A stretch of 64,000 bases of DNA from Candidatus Thermoflexus tengchongensis (GTDB lineage Bacteria; Chloroflexota; Anaerolineae; Thermoflexales; Thermoflexaceae): contig JAEVEX010000010.1 in the NCBI GenBank assembly GCA_016842085.1, forward strand, positions 1 through 64,000, given 5' to 3'. A program made the translations under genes and the position numbers. Below are positions 8,969 through 18,316 of this stretch, piece by piece (position 1 is the first letter of the stretch; every line of letters starts with the position of its first letter). Below the pieces are notes generated by a model. The model made no database searches. It had not been told where the DNA came from and was given only the letters and a program-made list of their open reading frames with translations.

Positions 8969-9535
8969 ATGGCGGAGACAACCACCAGGGTGGTTCCGCG
9001 TTTGAAACAGCGTTACCTGGAAGAGGTCCGGCCAGCCCTTATGCGGGAGTTCGGCTATCGCAACATCATGGAGGTCCCCCGGGTCTGGAAGGTGGTGGTG
9101 AATGTGGGGGTTGGGGAAGCGGTGACCAACCCCAAGGCCCTGGATTATGCGGTCCAGAATATCGCTACCATCACGGGCCAGAAGCCGCTGGTCACCAAGG
9201 CCCGCAAATCCATCGCGGCCTTCAAATTGCGGGCCGGGCGCCCCATCGGGGTCAAGGTGACCCTGCGTGGGGATCGGATGTGGGCCTTCCTGGATCGGTT
9301 GTTCAACGTGGCCCTTCCACGTATCCGGGATTTCCGGGGAGTCTCGCCGGACTCCTTTGATGGCCGGGGGAATTACACCCTGGGGCTGCGGGAGCAACTG
9401 GTCTGGCCGGAGATCGATTACAGTCAGGTGGATAAGGTCCGGGGGATGGAGATCACGATTGTGACCACGGCGAAAACCGATGCGGAAGCGCGGCGGCTGC
9501 TGGAGCTGCTCGGCATGCCGTTCCGCAAAGGTTAA
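8969..9535 (+). CDS. rplE: Ribosomal protein L5
   Basis: I chose ATG 8969 ([20 protein letters not shown]) over the longer open frame; the ribosome-binding region is GGGGGAGGCGATCAGG. The 188 aa protein has [34 protein letters not shown] and the C-terminal region [12 protein letters not shown]. It binds 5S rRNA in the central protuberance. Confidence 0.97.
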   Translation: MAETTTRVVPRLKQRYLEEVRPALMREFGYRNIMEVPRVWKVVVNVGVGEAVTNPKALDYAVQNIATITGQKPLVTKARKSIAAFKLRAGRPIGVKVTLRGDRMWAFLDRLFNVALPRIRDFRGVSPDSFDGRGNYTLGLREQLVWPEIDYSQVDKVRGMEITIVTTAKTDAEARRLLELLGMPFRKG

Positions 9536-9572
9536 AGCGACCACGGATGTCGGACCCAGGGAGGAGGATGAC

Positions 9573-9755
9573 GTGGCCCGAAAGTGCATGATGTATCGGG
9601 AGATGCGGCGGAAATATAAGGTGCGGGTGCGGAACCGGTGTCGCCGGTGCGGCCGGCCCCGCGCATATATCCGGCGGTTTGCGCTGTGCCGGATTTGCTT
9701 CCGGGAGCTGGCCCTCCAGGGGCTGATCCCCGGCGTTCGCAAGGCCAGCTGGTAA
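9573..9755 (+). CDS. rpsN: Ribosomal protein S14, type Z (zinc-binding)
   Basis: It starts at GTG 9573 behind GGGAGGAGGATGAC. The 60 aa short S14 has four Cys in two CxxC pairs, CRRC and CRIC, flanking [12 protein letters not shown]. This is the zinc-dependent S14 typical of thermophiles and Gram-positive-type bacteria. It lies 37 nt after rplE. Confidence 0.97.
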   Translation: MARKCMMYREMRRKYKVRVRNRCRRCGRPRAYIRRFALCRICFRELALQGLIPGVRKASW

Positions 9756-9830
9756 ACTTCCGACCATGCCGCTTTGCATGGGAAAGGTGCTGGATGCCCG
9801 GTGAGGAATATCTGGACAGGAGTGAAAACG

Positions 9831-10241
9831 ATGAGCGCTGTGACTGATCCGATTGCCGACATGCTCACCCGGATCCGAAACGCTTCCATGGTAGGGCACA
9901 GCCGGGTGGCCATCCCCAGTTCGAAGATCAAGGTGGCCATTGCCCGGGTGCTCAAGGAGGAAGGTTACATTGAAGATTTTGAGGTGACGAATGATCGGCC
10001 ACAGCCGAAACTGATCATTAAATTGAAATACATCGGCGAGCGCCGTTTCCGAAAGCCGGCCATCTCGGGTCTGAAGCGGGTGAGCAAACCGGGCCGTCGG
10101 GTGTATGTCGGCAAGGAGGATATCCCTCTGGTGATGAGTGGGATGGGGATTGCGATCCTCTCCACCCCCAAGGGCATTCTGACCGATAAGCAGGCTCGCC
10201 GTCTGGGCGTCGGCGGCGAGGTGATCTGTTATGTCTGGTGA
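9831..10241 (+). CDS. rpsH: Ribosomal protein S8
   Basis: A 136 aa protein, [19 protein letters not shown], with [20 protein letters not shown] and the C-terminal VLSTPKGxLT-type segment ([23 protein letters not shown]). The start follows GGACAGGAGTGAAAACG. S8 binds the 16S central domain and in E. coli represses the spc operon. Confidence 0.97.
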   Translation: MSAVTDPIADMLTRIRNASMVGHSRVAIPSSKIKVAIARVLKEEGYIEDFEVTNDRPQPKLIIKLKYIGERRFRKPAISGLKRVSKPGRRVYVGKEDIPLVMSGMGIAILSTPKGILTDKQARRLGVGGEVICYVW

Positions 10242-10253
10242 GGGGAGGGAACC

Positions 10254-10823
10254 GTGTCGCGTGTAGGAAAGAAACCGATCCCGATCCCGCCCGGGGTCCA
10301 GGTGCGGATCGAAGGCTCGACCGTGACGGTGAGCGGGCCGAAGGGAACCCTGACTCAGACCTTCCATCCGTCCATGCAGATCGCCATCGAGGATGGCCAT
10401 CTGGTGGTGCGACGGCCATCGGATGATCGGAAGCATAAAGCCCTCCATGGCCTGACCCGAGCCCTGCTGGCGAACATGGTGACCGGGGTGACCCAGGGGT
10501 TCCAGCAGCATCTGCGCATCGAGGGCGTGGGCTATCGGGCGGAGCCTATGGGGAAGGCTATCGTGCTGTATCTGGGATATTCCCATCCGATTATTGTGGA
10601 ACCCCCTGAGGGGATCACCTTTGAAGTCAACACGCGGGACCGCATCATCACTGTCTCGGGGATCGATAAACAGCTGGTGGGCCAGGTTGCGGCCAAGATC
10701 CGGGCCCTGCGTCCGCCGGAGCCTTACAAGGGTAAGGGGATCCGGTATACCTACTGGAAAGGCGATCACTGGGAGGATGAGCCCATCCGGCGTAAGGCTG
10801 GAAAGGCCGGCAAGGCCAAGTGA
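10254..10823 (+). CDS. rplF: Ribosomal protein L6
   Basis: It starts at GTG 10254 behind GAGGGGAGGGAACC. The 189 aa protein [17 protein letters not shown] has two tandem L6 folds and the C-terminal [18 protein letters not shown] signature. It sits near the sarcin-ricin loop. It ends in a Lys-rich tail and is followed by one of the long spacers of the cluster. Confidence 0.98.
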   Translation: MSRVGKKPIPIPPGVQVRIEGSTVTVSGPKGTLTQTFHPSMQIAIEDGHLVVRRPSDDRKHKALHGLTRALLANMVTGVTQGFQQHLRIEGVGYRAEPMGKAIVLYLGYSHPIIVEPPEGITFEVNTRDRIITVSGIDKQLVGQVAAKIRALRPPEPYKGKGIRYTYWKGDHWEDEPIRRKAGKAGKAK

Positions 10824-11185
10824 TTCAGGAACAGGAATGGGGCTGAACCCATACGGCGTAGCCACGCGGACAAAATGCCGGGCTCTGTTGTGAGACCGGC
10901 CTTAAAGGTAACGGGTTTTCGCGGGGGTCTTTGAGGCCAGCAGGATTGGCTATCCTCCCCGGGGCCTTTCGGGCTACGCCCGATGGACCGGATGGCCCCT
11001 GCAGGGCGGACCAGCTACTGCCCCCTCCCCACGGCCTGAAGGGTTGTGGGGACGGGAAAGGCGTTCGGGGGCTGGGTGGTGCCGAAGGTGCCTCCAACCC
11101 CCAGGGGGAAGAACACAATCGCAGCAGAGGCAATTGAAATCCTCGGGCTCAGGGATAGAATCCTGGCCCTCAGGAGGAACGGTCG
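10824..11185 (+). other. 362 nt spacer between rplF and rplR
   Basis: No gene is visible here. The spacer holds an imperfect CCCCAC/GTGGGG stem (about 11027-11051) and a GC-rich segment, but no T-tract terminator and no clear promoter. In most bacteria rplF and rplR are nearly adjacent, so this is an unusual expansion. Short frames across it lack ribosome-binding sites and family motifs. Confidence 0.5.
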
Positions 11186-11554
11186 ATGAGCTGGGAGCAC
11201 CCACGGGATGAAGGACGTCGACGACGACATCTGCGGGTCCGAAAAAAGGTGTTCGGCACCCCGGAACGGCCCCGGCTTTCGGTTTTCCGGAGCCTGAAGC
11301 ACATCTATGCCCAGATCATTGATGACACCCGGGGAGTTACCCTGGCAGCGGCCTCCACGCTCGATCCCGAGCTTCGGGGGCAGCTGAATGGCCTGACCAA
11401 GACCGAGAAGGCCCGTCTGGTGGGCCGCCTGATCGCTCAGCGGGCCCTGGCGAAGGGGATCCGTAAGGTGGTGTTCGATCGGGGCGGCTATAAATACCAC
11501 GGCCGGGTGAAGGCCCTGGCCGATGCGGCCCGCGAGGCCGGATTGGAGTTCTAA
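11186..11554 (+). CDS. rplR: Ribosomal protein L18
   Basis: A 122 aa protein: basic N-terminus [20 protein letters not shown], then [17 protein letters not shown], and the C-terminal [24 protein letters not shown]18 binds 5S rRNA with L5. ATG 11186 is behind CAGGAGGAACGGTCG. Confidence 0.97.
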   Translation: MSWEHPRDEGRRRRHLRVRKKVFGTPERPRLSVFRSLKHIYAQIIDDTRGVTLAAASTLDPELRGQLNGLTKTEKARLVGRLIAQRALAKGIRKVVFDRGGYKYHGRVKALADAAREAGLEF

Positions 11555-11608
11555 GCAGTCCTGACTCACCCCCCATGGAGTAAAAGGAGCTCATAAGGCG
11601 AGGTGGCA

Positions 11609-12139
11609 ATGGCGGAGATCCGGGAAGTTCCCACCGTGGAATATGAAGAGCGAATCGTGGATATCGCCCGCGTGGCGAAGGTCCATAAGGGCGGCCGATC
11701 CTTCTCTTTCCGGGTGGTCGCCGTGGTCGGCGATCGCAACGGACGGGTGGGGGTGGGGATCGGCAAGGCCCGCGCGGTTCCGGAGGCCATGCGGAAGGCC
11801 ACGGAGCGCGCCCGACGGAACATGAAGAAAGTGGCTTTGCTGGGGACAACGATCCCCCATCCGGTGGTGGTGAAGTTCGGGGCCACCCGGCTGGTTCTGA
11901 AGCCCGCTTCGCCGGGGACCGGCGTGATCGCCGCCGGAGGGGTTCGGGCGGTTCTGGAGGCTGCCGGGATTCGGGATGTGCTGACCAAGATCCTGGGAAG
12001 CACCAATCCCGTCAACGTGGTTTACGCCACCATGAAAGGGCTGGAGATGTTGCGCTCCCCGGAAGAGGTCGCCCAGATTCGTGGTAAGCCCGTTGAAGAA
12101 GTCATGCCACCATGGAGCCGGAAGCGCCATGAAGGGTGA
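11609..12139 (+). CDS. rpsE: Ribosomal protein S5
   Basis: Two starts are possible, GTG 11603 and ATG 11609. I chose ATG because AAGGCGAGG lies at a suitable distance. The 176 aa protein has the double-stranded-RNA-binding N domain [20 protein letters not shown], then [11 protein letters not shown]-type ([16 protein letters not shown]) and the C-terminal [22 protein letters not shown] split across conserved blocks. S5 supports decoding fidelity and mRNA entry. The 3' end overlaps rpmD by 11 nt. Confidence 0.96.
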   Translation: MAEIREVPTVEYEERIVDIARVAKVHKGGRSFSFRVVAVVGDRNGRVGVGIGKARAVPEAMRKATERARRNMKKVALLGTTIPHPVVVKFGATRLVLKPASPGTGVIAAGGVRAVLEAAGIRDVLTKILGSTNPVNVVYATMKGLEMLRSPEEVAQIRGKPVEEVMPPWSRKRHEG

Positions 12140-12338
12140 AGGGATTCGACGGCTTCGGATCACGCTGGTGAAAAGCCCTATCGGGTATTCCCAGCGTCAG
12201 CGCCGCACGTTGCGCACGCTGGGCCTGCGCCATTTGAATGATGTGGCGGAGTGGCCGGATACGCCGGTTGTGCGCGGGATGATTCAAAAGGTCAGCCATC
12301 TGGTTCATGTGGAGGAGGTGGAGCGTGAAGCTTCATGA
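12129..12338 (+). CDS. rpmD: Ribosomal protein L30
   Basis: A 69 aa protein, [20 protein letters not shown], with [14 protein letters not shown] and [14 protein letters not shown], the small L30 ferredoxin-like fold. It starts inside the end of rpsE and overlaps the start of rplO, so the three genes are translationally coupled. Confidence 0.95.
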   Translation: MKGEGIRRLRITLVKSPIGYSQRQRRTLRTLGLRHLNDVAEWPDTPVVRGMIQKVSHLVHVEEVEREAS

Positions 12339-12783
12339 GTTGAAGCCGGCGCCGGGCTCAAAGAAGGAGCGAAAGCGTGTGGGCCGCGGGCTCGGCTCGG
12401 GTCATGGGACCTATGCGGGGCGAGGACGGAAGGGACAGAAGTCTCGTTCCGGCGATCGGAAGATGCCCCCTTATTTTGAGGGCGGACGCACCCCTCTGGT
12501 CCGGCGTCTCCCCAAGGCGCGGGGGGAGGGCTTCACGCTGGTGGAGAAGGTCAGGTATCAGCCGGTCAATGTGGGGCAGCTGAATCGCTTTCCCCCTCAC
12601 AGCGAGATCACCCCGCTGATCCTGGCCCAGGCCGGCCTGCTGCGAGATCCAGAAGAGCCTGTGGTGATCCTGGGGGATGGGGAGCTGGACCGCCCGCTCC
12701 TCGTTCGGGCCCATCGCTTTTCGGCATCCGCCCGGGCGAAAATCGAGGCCGCTGGTGGCCAGGCCGTGGTGATCCCCCATTGA
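12325..12783 (+). CDS. rplO: Ribosomal protein L15
   Basis: It starts at GTG 12325, inside rpmD, behind GGAGGAGGTGGAGC, giving 152 aa that begin [20 protein letters not shown]. The Gly/Arg-rich RGLGSGHGTYAGRGRKGQ stretch and FEGGRTPLVRRLPK are diagnostic. It is a late-assembly 50S protein, the last ribosomal gene before secY as usual. Confidence 0.97.
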   Translation: MKLHELKPAPGSKKERKRVGRGLGSGHGTYAGRGRKGQKSRSGDRKMPPYFEGGRTPLVRRLPKARGEGFTLVEKVRYQPVNVGQLNRFPPHSEITPLILAQAGLLRDPEEPVVILGDGELDRPLLVRAHRFSASARAKIEAAGGQAVVIPH

Positions 12784-12845
12784 GGGCCCGATGAAGGGCC
12801 ATTGCGCCAGATCGTTGGGTGGCTGGGAGCTTATAAGGAGGACTC

Positions 12846-14150
12846 ATGCTGGACGCGTTGCGAAACGCATGGCATCTGCCGGATCTGCGGCGCAAGATCC
12901 TTTACACGCTGCTGATCCTGGCCATCTACCGCCTGGCGGCGCATATCCCGGTGCCCGGGGTGGATCGGGCGGCGTTGCAGCAGTTGCTTCAAGGCACCAC
13001 CGCTGCCGGACAGCTCTATATCATCCTGGATCTGCTCTCGGGCGGCGCCATTGCCAACTTCTCCATCATGGCGATGGGGGTCTACCCCTATGTGACGGCT
13101 TCCATCATCCTTCAGCTTCTGGTTCCCATTGTTCCGCAGCTGGAACGGCTGGTGAAGGAAGGGGGATCGGAGGGCCGGCGCAAGCTGGAGCAATACACTT
13201 ATTTCCTCACGGTCCCGCTGGCCGCCCTCTACGCCATCGGCCAGGCCAACCTGCTCAGCGCCCCGGGGCAGGCGGTGCTGCCCAATTTCGGTTTCGCTCC
13301 TCATCAGCTGCTGCCGACCCTGACGGTGATCCTGACCATGACCGCGGGCACGATGTTCGCCATCTGGCTGGGCCAGCTGATCACCGAGCAGGGGATCGGC
13401 AACGGACTCTCGTTGATTATCTTTGGGGGGATCGTGGCCCGGGCCCCATACAACCTGGCTCAGATCTGGACGAGCAATGGCCTGATGGGTATTCTGGTGT
13501 TCCTGGCCCTCACCGTGATCACGGTGGCTGCGATCGTCTTCATCCAGGAGGGACAGCGACGGATCCCCGTCCAGTATGGGCGTCGGGTCCGGGGTCACCG
13601 CATCTATGGGGGCGGCAGCACCTATATCCCCCTCCGGGTGAACATGGCCGGGATGATCCCCCTGATTCTCGCTCAATCGGTGCTGGCGTTCCCGGCGATC
13701 ATCGCGCAATTCTTCCAGTATTCCAGCAATGCGATTGTTGCGGGCATTGCCAGCACCATCGTCAGCGTTTTCTCCGGGTTCCATGACGCCTACTGGCCGA
13801 TGTATTTCGTTACAGTTGTTGCCTTTACTTACTTTTATACGGATGTAATGTTGCAGCAGATGAACTTGGCGGATACCCTGCAGAAGCAGGGTGGATTTAT
13901 CCCGGGCATCCGGCCCGGGAAGGCCACCGAGCAATATATCAACCGGATCTCCCGTCGTATCACCCTGGTGGGGGCGCTATTCCTGGGCATCCTGGCGATC
14001 CTGCCCTGGCCGGTGCGGTCGGTGCTCCAGACCAATGTGCTGCTGTTCAGCAGCGCTGCGCTCCTGATCGTGGTCGGCGTGGTCCTCGATACGATGCGGC
14101 AGCTGGAGGCGCAGCTGGTGATGCGCCATTATGAAGGCTTCATCCGGTAA
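12846..14150 (+). CDS. secY: Sec translocon channel subunit SecY
   Basis: A 434 aa polytopic membrane protein with about ten hydrophobic segments. It has the N-terminal cytoplasmic start MLDALRNAWHLPDLRRKI, the plug region with SGGAIANFSIMAMGVYPY, and the cytosolic loop RRIPVQYGRRV that contacts ribosome and SecA. AAGGAGGACTC precedes the ATG. With SecE and SecG it forms the protein-export channel. It is in its canonical spc-operon position. Confidence 0.97.
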   Translation: MLDALRNAWHLPDLRRKILYTLLILAIYRLAAHIPVPGVDRAALQQLLQGTTAAGQLYIILDLLSGGAIANFSIMAMGVYPYVTASIILQLLVPIVPQLERLVKEGGSEGRRKLEQYTYFLTVPLAALYAIGQANLLSAPGQAVLPNFGFAPHQLLPTLTVILTMTAGTMFAIWLGQLITEQGIGNGLSLIIFGGIVARAPYNLAQIWTSNGLMGILVFLALTVITVAAIVFIQEGQRRIPVQYGRRVRGHRIYGGGSTYIPLRVNMAGMIPLILAQSVLAFPAIIAQFFQYSSNAIVAGIASTIVSVFSGFHDAYWPMYFVTVVAFTYFYTDVMLQQMNLADTLQKQGGFIPGIRPGKATEQYINRISRRITLVGALFLGILAILPWPVRSVLQTNVLLFSSAALLIVVGVVLDTMRQLEAQLVMRHYEGFIR

Positions 14151-14205
14151 GATGTTCGCCTGCGCGGATTCCAGGGCGGGTAGTTACACTTGGAGTCGTC
14201 GAACC

Positions 14206-14874
14206 ATGACGCTTGATCTGATCCTGCTGGGGCCTCCAGGCGCGGGAAAAGGAACGCAGGCCAAGATCCTGAGCCAGCGCCTGGGCATTCCTCATGTGGC
14301 CAGCGGTGATCTCTTTCGCGATCACCTGCACCGTCAGACCCCACTGGGCCAGCTGGCCCGTCAGTATATGGATCGGGGAGAGCTGGTGCCGGATGATGTG
14401 ACCATTGGGATGATTCGGGAGCGATTGGAGCAGGAGGATTGCCGCAATGGGGTGATCCTGGATGGGTTCCCCCGAACCCCTGCTCAAGCTCAGGCGCTCG
14501 ATGAGCTCCTGGCCGGGATGGGCCGATCGCTCACGGCAGTCCTCTATATCCGGGTGCGTGATGAGTTGTTGCTCCGTCGTCTGGCGGGGCGCTGGACCTG
14601 TCGGACGTGTGGGGCGGTGTATCATGTTGAGTTCAACCCGCCCCGGGTGCCAGGCCGTTGCGATCTGGATGGGGGGCCGCTGTATCAGCGTGAGGATGAC
14701 ACGGAGGAGGTTCAGCGGCGGCGTATCCAGGTCTATCAGGAGCAGACGGCGCCTCTGGTTTCGTTTTATCGGGAGCGGGGTTTGCTGGTGGAAATCGATG
14801 GAGAGCGTCCTATTCCGGAGGTGACGGAGGAGCTGATCCGGGCGATCGAAGTACGGAAGGCGGTGGATCCATGA
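14206..14874 (+). CDS. adk: Adenylate kinase
   Basis: I chose ATG 14206 (MTLDLILLGPPGAGKGTQ); the longer open frame lacks homology. The 222 aa protein has P-loop GPPGAGKGTQ, NMP-binding DGFPRTPAQA, and a LID domain with CRTCG and a later C..D pair (PGRCDLDGG), a zinc-binding LID typical of thermostable and Gram-positive-type enzymes. It converts ATP and AMP to 2 ADP. It overlaps map by 4 nt. Confidence 0.96.
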   Translation: MTLDLILLGPPGAGKGTQAKILSQRLGIPHVASGDLFRDHLHRQTPLGQLARQYMDRGELVPDDVTIGMIRERLEQEDCRNGVILDGFPRTPAQAQALDELLAGMGRSLTAVLYIRVRDELLLRRLAGRWTCRTCGAVYHVEFNPPRVPGRCDLDGGPLYQREDDTEEVQRRRIQVYQEQTAPLVSFYRERGLLVEIDGERPIPEVTEELIRAIEVRKAVDP

Positions 14875-15707
14875 GCCCACGGGTGATCCCTCGAACGGGC
14901 CGACCGGTGGCGGGGATCCGGCTGAAGACATGGTCAGAGATCCGGATGATGCGGGAGGCGGGCCGGATCGTGGCGGAGGTTCTGGCCGCCATGCGCACAA
15001 TGGTCCAGCCTGGCGTCGCCACCGCTGAACTGGATCGATGGGCTGAGGATTATATCCGCCGCCGGGGGGGGATCCCGGCCTTCAAGGGTTATCCCAGCAT
15101 GAAAGATGAAGGTGGGCCGCCTTACCCGGCCACGCTCTGCACCTCCGTGAACCATGTGCTGGTTCACGGTATCCCCGGCCCCTATCGGCTCAAGGAGGGG
15201 GATATCATCAGCATCGACGTGGGGGTCAATTTCCGGGGCTATTACGCGGATGCGGCCATCACCCTGCCCGTCGGCCCGGTCCCTCCAGAGGTCCGGCGAC
15301 TTCTGGAGGTTACAGAAGCTGCTCTGTGGGCGGCGATCGCTCAGGCCCGGCCCGGTCGACGCCTGGGGGATATCCAGTGGGCCATTCAGCATACGGTGGA
15401 ATCTCAGGGATTCCGTGTGGCCCGCGAATTCACCAGCCATGGGATCGGGCGAGCCCTTCATGAGCCGCCTTCCTTTGTGAATCGGGGTCATCCGGGTCGA
15501 GGCCTTCCCCTGCGACCGGGGATGACGATGGCGATCGAGCCGATGGTCACGATGGGAGACTGGCGGACGCGCATTCTGGAGGATGGATGGACCGTCGTCA
15601 CCCTGGATGGAAGCCTGGCGGCCCATTTCGAGCATACCATTGCGATTACGGAGGGGGATCCGATCATCCTGACCGCTCTGGAAGATGATCCTCGTCTGGC
15701 CTCGTGA
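14871..15707 (+). CDS. map: Methionine aminopeptidase, type I
   Basis: A 278 aa protein whose ATG overlaps the adk stop. IRLKTWSEIRMMREAGRI is the usual start, here with ~15 extra residues in front. Metal ligands: D in SIDVGVNFRGYYADAA (two Asp), H in SHGIGRALHE, E in MAIEPMV, and E in FEHTIAITE. It removes initiator Met from nascent proteins, which fits its place among ribosomal genes. Confidence 0.96.
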   Translation: MSPRVIPRTGRPVAGIRLKTWSEIRMMREAGRIVAEVLAAMRTMVQPGVATAELDRWAEDYIRRRGGIPAFKGYPSMKDEGGPPYPATLCTSVNHVLVHGIPGPYRLKEGDIISIDVGVNFRGYYADAAITLPVGPVPPEVRRLLEVTEAALWAAIAQARPGRRLGDIQWAIQHTVESQGFRVAREFTSHGIGRALHEPPSFVNRGHPGRGLPLRPGMTMAIEPMVTMGDWRTRILEDGWTVVTLDGSLAAHFEHTIAITEGDPIILTALEDDPRLAS

Positions 15708-16000
15708 GCTCTGGCAAGGTCCGGAAATGAAGCAGCGGGTTTCCCTACGGGGGCTCTGACGGCCAGCCCAGCCTTGAAATCCTCTATGGGGAAGCCCACG
15801 GCGCAGCCCCTGATGCGACCAGGCAGGATGACTGACCAACTCTGGGGCTCAGGGTGGAAAGTGGAAGCCTCTCCTTTATCTGGATAAAATAAGAGTTTGC
15901 TGCTCTCATGGCAGCCGCTTCGTTATGTGCAGGGATCAGGTGGCTCATTGTAAATCTGGAGCGCATTCCTCATCTGCGAATCCTGTCGTGGGAGGGCGCG
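15708..16000 (+). other. Spacer between map and rpmJ; no infA
   Basis: This 293 nt gap is where infA (IF-1, ~72 codons) lies in most bacteria. None of the frames here encodes an IF-1-like OB fold. The middle is AT-rich (TTTATCTGGATAAAATAAGAG, about 15877-15896) and could hold a promoter, but no clear -35 is present. Confidence 0.55.
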
Positions 16001-16114
16001 ATGAAGGTCACACCATCCGTCCGTCGGCGATGTCCGAAGTGTAAAATCGTTCGGCGCAAGGGAGTGGTACGGGTGATTTGTGAAAATCCCAAGCATAAGC
16101 AACGCCAGGGATGA
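16001..16114 (+). CDS. rpmJ: Ribosomal protein L36
   Basis: A 37 aa protein, [20 protein letters not shown], with the zinc ligands CPKC, a later C and H in [12 protein letters not shown], so the zinc-binding (C+) form. GTGGGAGGGCGCG precedes the ATG. It follows map without infA between them. Confidence 0.96.
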   Translation: MKVTPSVRRRCPKCKIVRRKGVVRVICENPKHKQRQG

Positions 16115-16179
16115 TATAAACCGACCGTGAGGCGGGTTGAAATTCAAACATCCGGATCAGCAGATGGAGGGGAAATTCG

Positions 16180-16569
16180 ATGGCACGAATTGCCGGTGTG
16201 GAGTTGCCTCGTGATAAGCGCGTGGAGATCGCCCTTACCTATATTTTTGGGATCGGTCGCTCCCTCGCCAAGAGGATCCTTCAGCAGACCGGGGTGAATC
16301 CGGACAAGCGGGTGAAGGACCTGACGGAGAGCGAGGTGAACCTCCTGCGGGAGACCATTGAGCGGAACTATAAGGTAGAGGGCGATCTGCGCCGGGAAAT
16401 CGCCATGAACATCAAACGGCTGATCGATATCGGGTGTTACCGCGGCCTGCGGCATAAGATGAATCTCCCGGTGCGGGGCCAGCGAACCCGAACCAACGCC
16501 CGCACCCGGAAAGGGCCGCGGAAGACGGTGCCCGGTCGCGGCCGCAAGCGTGGCGCCAAGAAGAAGTGA
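16180..16569 (+). CDS. rpsM: Ribosomal protein S13
   Basis: A 129 aa protein, [20 protein letters not shown], with the helix-two-turn-helix [14 protein letters not shown] and a basic tail [17 protein letters not shown] that reaches the P-site. GATGGAGGGGAAATTCG precedes the ATG. Canonical alpha-operon position. Confidence 0.98.
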   Translation: MARIAGVELPRDKRVEIALTYIFGIGRSLAKRILQQTGVNPDKRVKDLTESEVNLLRETIERNYKVEGDLRREIAMNIKRLIDIGCYRGLRHKMNLPVRGQRTRTNARTRKGPRKTVPGRGRKRGAKKK

Positions 16570-16924
16570 TCCGGGATGGACACGGCATCCAGGGTGCCCT
16601 GTCCGTTTTCCGACCCTGGTCGATGGGGTTGGATACAATGGGGTATCCGGGCTTTGTGTTTCGCGGGGGCTTCGGAGTTGGGAAATCCCTCCGGAAGTGG
16701 CCCGGTGGGCACAGCGGGTCACCCGACCGACTTCTCCGAGCGGAGGAAACACCGCGCGCTCCTCTCTCCGCCGCTTGAAGCGTGGCCGAGAGAGGAGTTT
16801 TCAGGTCAGGGAAGATAGCGGAAGGGAAAGGGCCCGCCGGGCCCCCGGATGGCTGACGATGGGGCTTGTTTACAAAGATTCAGGCCGATGAAATCTGGGT
16901 GGATTCGCCTGGGAGGAGGCATCT
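16570..16924 (+). other. 355 nt spacer between rpsM and rpsK
   Basis: No gene is recognised. It contains a strong hairpin followed by TTTT (listed separately as a terminator-like site) and a second GC-rich stem, GGGCCCGCCGGGCCC (16831-16845). rpsM and rpsK are usually almost adjacent, so this is another expanded spacer. Confidence 0.5.
16759..16802 (+). terminator. Terminator-like hairpin between rpsM and rpsK
   Basis: A 10 bp stem, CTCCTCTCTC (16759-16768) with GAGAGAGGAG (16788-16797), has a 19 nt loop that can form a small inner stem. It is followed directly by TTTTC. The form fits an intrinsic terminator or attenuator that would reduce distal alpha-operon expression. Confidence 0.55.
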
Positions 16925-17311
16925 ATGGCGCGAGGTTCGAGGGGCAGTCGAAAGGCCCGGAAGAATGTCACCCGAGCCCACGTTTATATCCATGCAACGT
17001 TCAACAATACGATCGTTACGGTTACGGATCCCAATGGAGATACCCTGACGTGGGCCAGTGGGGGGACCATTGGCTACAAGGGCTCGAAGAAGAGCACCCC
17101 CTATGCGGCACGTCTGGCGGCCGAACAGGCCGCTCGAAAAGCGATGGATATGGGGGTTCGGGAAATCGATGTCTTCATCAACGGCCCGGGCCCCGGGCGG
17201 GAGGCCGCGCTGCGCGCGCTGCACGCGATGGGGCTGAAGATCCGATCGATCACCGATGTCACGCCCATTCCTCACAACGGATGCAAACCGCCTTCTAAGC
17301 GCCGGGTATAA
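16925..17311 (+). CDS. rpsK: Ribosomal protein S11
   Basis: A 128 aa protein, [20 protein letters not shown], with [19 protein letters not shown] and the C-terminal [19 protein letters not shown]11 lies on the 30S platform near the E-site mRNA path. GGGAGGAGGCATCT precedes the ATG. Confidence 0.98.
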   Translation: MARGSRGSRKARKNVTRAHVYIHATFNNTIVTVTDPNGDTLTWASGGTIGYKGSKKSTPYAARLAAEQAARKAMDMGVREIDVFINGPGPGREAALRALHAMGLKIRSITDVTPIPHNGCKPPSKRRV

Positions 17312-17369
17312 GCTGATCTCACATTTCCTGGGTGGGCTTATCTGTCTCCCGGGTTGGAGGGGCCTTTTT

Positions 17370-17418
17370 GGGGCCGTGCGGGGTACCTTTCGGCGCTCCC
17401 CACGGCCCCAGAAAGGTA
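17370..17418 (+). promoter_or_regulatory. Possible RNA pseudoknot ahead of rpsD
   Basis: Stem 1 pairs GGGGCCGTG (17370-17378) with CACGGCCCC (17401-17409), nine perfect pairs. The loop of stem 1 contains TACCTTT (17384-17390), which is fully complementary to AAAGGTA (17412-17418) just outside the stem. Both stems use different bases, so a pseudoknot is possible, though the 2 nt connector is short. S4, encoded 68 nt downstream, is known in other bacteria to repress by binding a pseudoknot in its own mRNA. The regulatory role here is inference. Confidence 0.4.
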
Positions 17419-17485
17419 AGGGGGTGTTTGGTCTCCCAGATATGGGCTTATGATATCAATCTGGTAACCGATTCAGGAGGAACGG

Positions 17486-18124
17486 ATGGCACGTTATATC
17501 GGACCTGTCTGTCGATTGTGTCGCCGAGAAGGTGAGAAGCTTTATCTGAAAGGGGAGCGTTGTTTCACGCCGAAGTGCGCGATTGAACGACGAAATTATC
17601 CCCCGGGCCAGCACGGTCGGGAGTTGCAATTCCGCCGAAGCCGGCCTTCGGATTATGGGCTTCAGCTGCGGGAGAAGCAGAAGCTGCGGCGAATCTATGG
17701 GGTGCTGGAGCGCCAGTTCCGGCGCTACTTTGAAATCGCCCAGCGGGCTCGTGGGATGACCGGCGCCCTCCTGCTGATCCTGCTGGAGCGCCGTCTGGAT
17801 AATGTCGTCTATCGTCTGGGGTTCGCCAGTTCACGAGCTCAGGCGCGGCAGCTGGTTCGCCATGGTCATTTTGAGGTCAATGGCCGCAAGGTCGATATCC
17901 CTTCCTATCAGGTGAAGCCGGGGGATGTGATCCGGGTGCGAGATAGCAGTCGGGAGAAGGAGTATTTCAAGAACATCCTGGAGCGCCTGGAGGGTCATCG
18001 CCCACCGCCCTGGCTGCAGCTGAATCCCCAGGATCTATCCGGCCAGGTGCTGCGTCTTCCGGTTCGGGAGGAAATCGATACGCGGGTGCAGGAGCATCTT
18101 ATTGTGGAGTTCTACTCGCGTTAA
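17486..18124 (+). CDS. rpsD: Ribosomal protein S4, zinc-binding form
   Basis: A 212 aa protein, [19 protein letters not shown], with four N-terminal Cys (CRLC, then C and C in RCFTPKC) as in thermophile S4. The S4 RNA-binding domain includes [20 protein letters not shown] and ends in [10 protein letters not shown]4 nucleates 30S assembly. Start behind CAGGAGGAACGG. Confidence 0.97.
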   Translation: MARYIGPVCRLCRREGEKLYLKGERCFTPKCAIERRNYPPGQHGRELQFRRSRPSDYGLQLREKQKLRRIYGVLERQFRRYFEIAQRARGMTGALLLILLERRLDNVVYRLGFASSRAQARQLVRHGHFEVNGRKVDIPSYQVKPGDVIRVRDSSREKEYFKNILERLEGHRPPPWLQLNPQDLSGQVLRLPVREEIDTRVQEHLIVEFYSR

Positions 18125-18316
18125 TGGGCGGGCTGGACTCTGGGCGAGCCCGCTGATCTCCTTCCCACGAGGCCGGGGAGCCGCAGAGGGAAAGAGAAAA
18201 CAGGGTGAGGGGACGGGCGGGCGGTGGGACTTCCTGCCTGGCCCCCACGAGGAAATCCACTTTCCCGCGGCCCCATGGGCCGCGGGGACCAGTTCCATCG
18301 GCAAAAGGAGGTTTGG

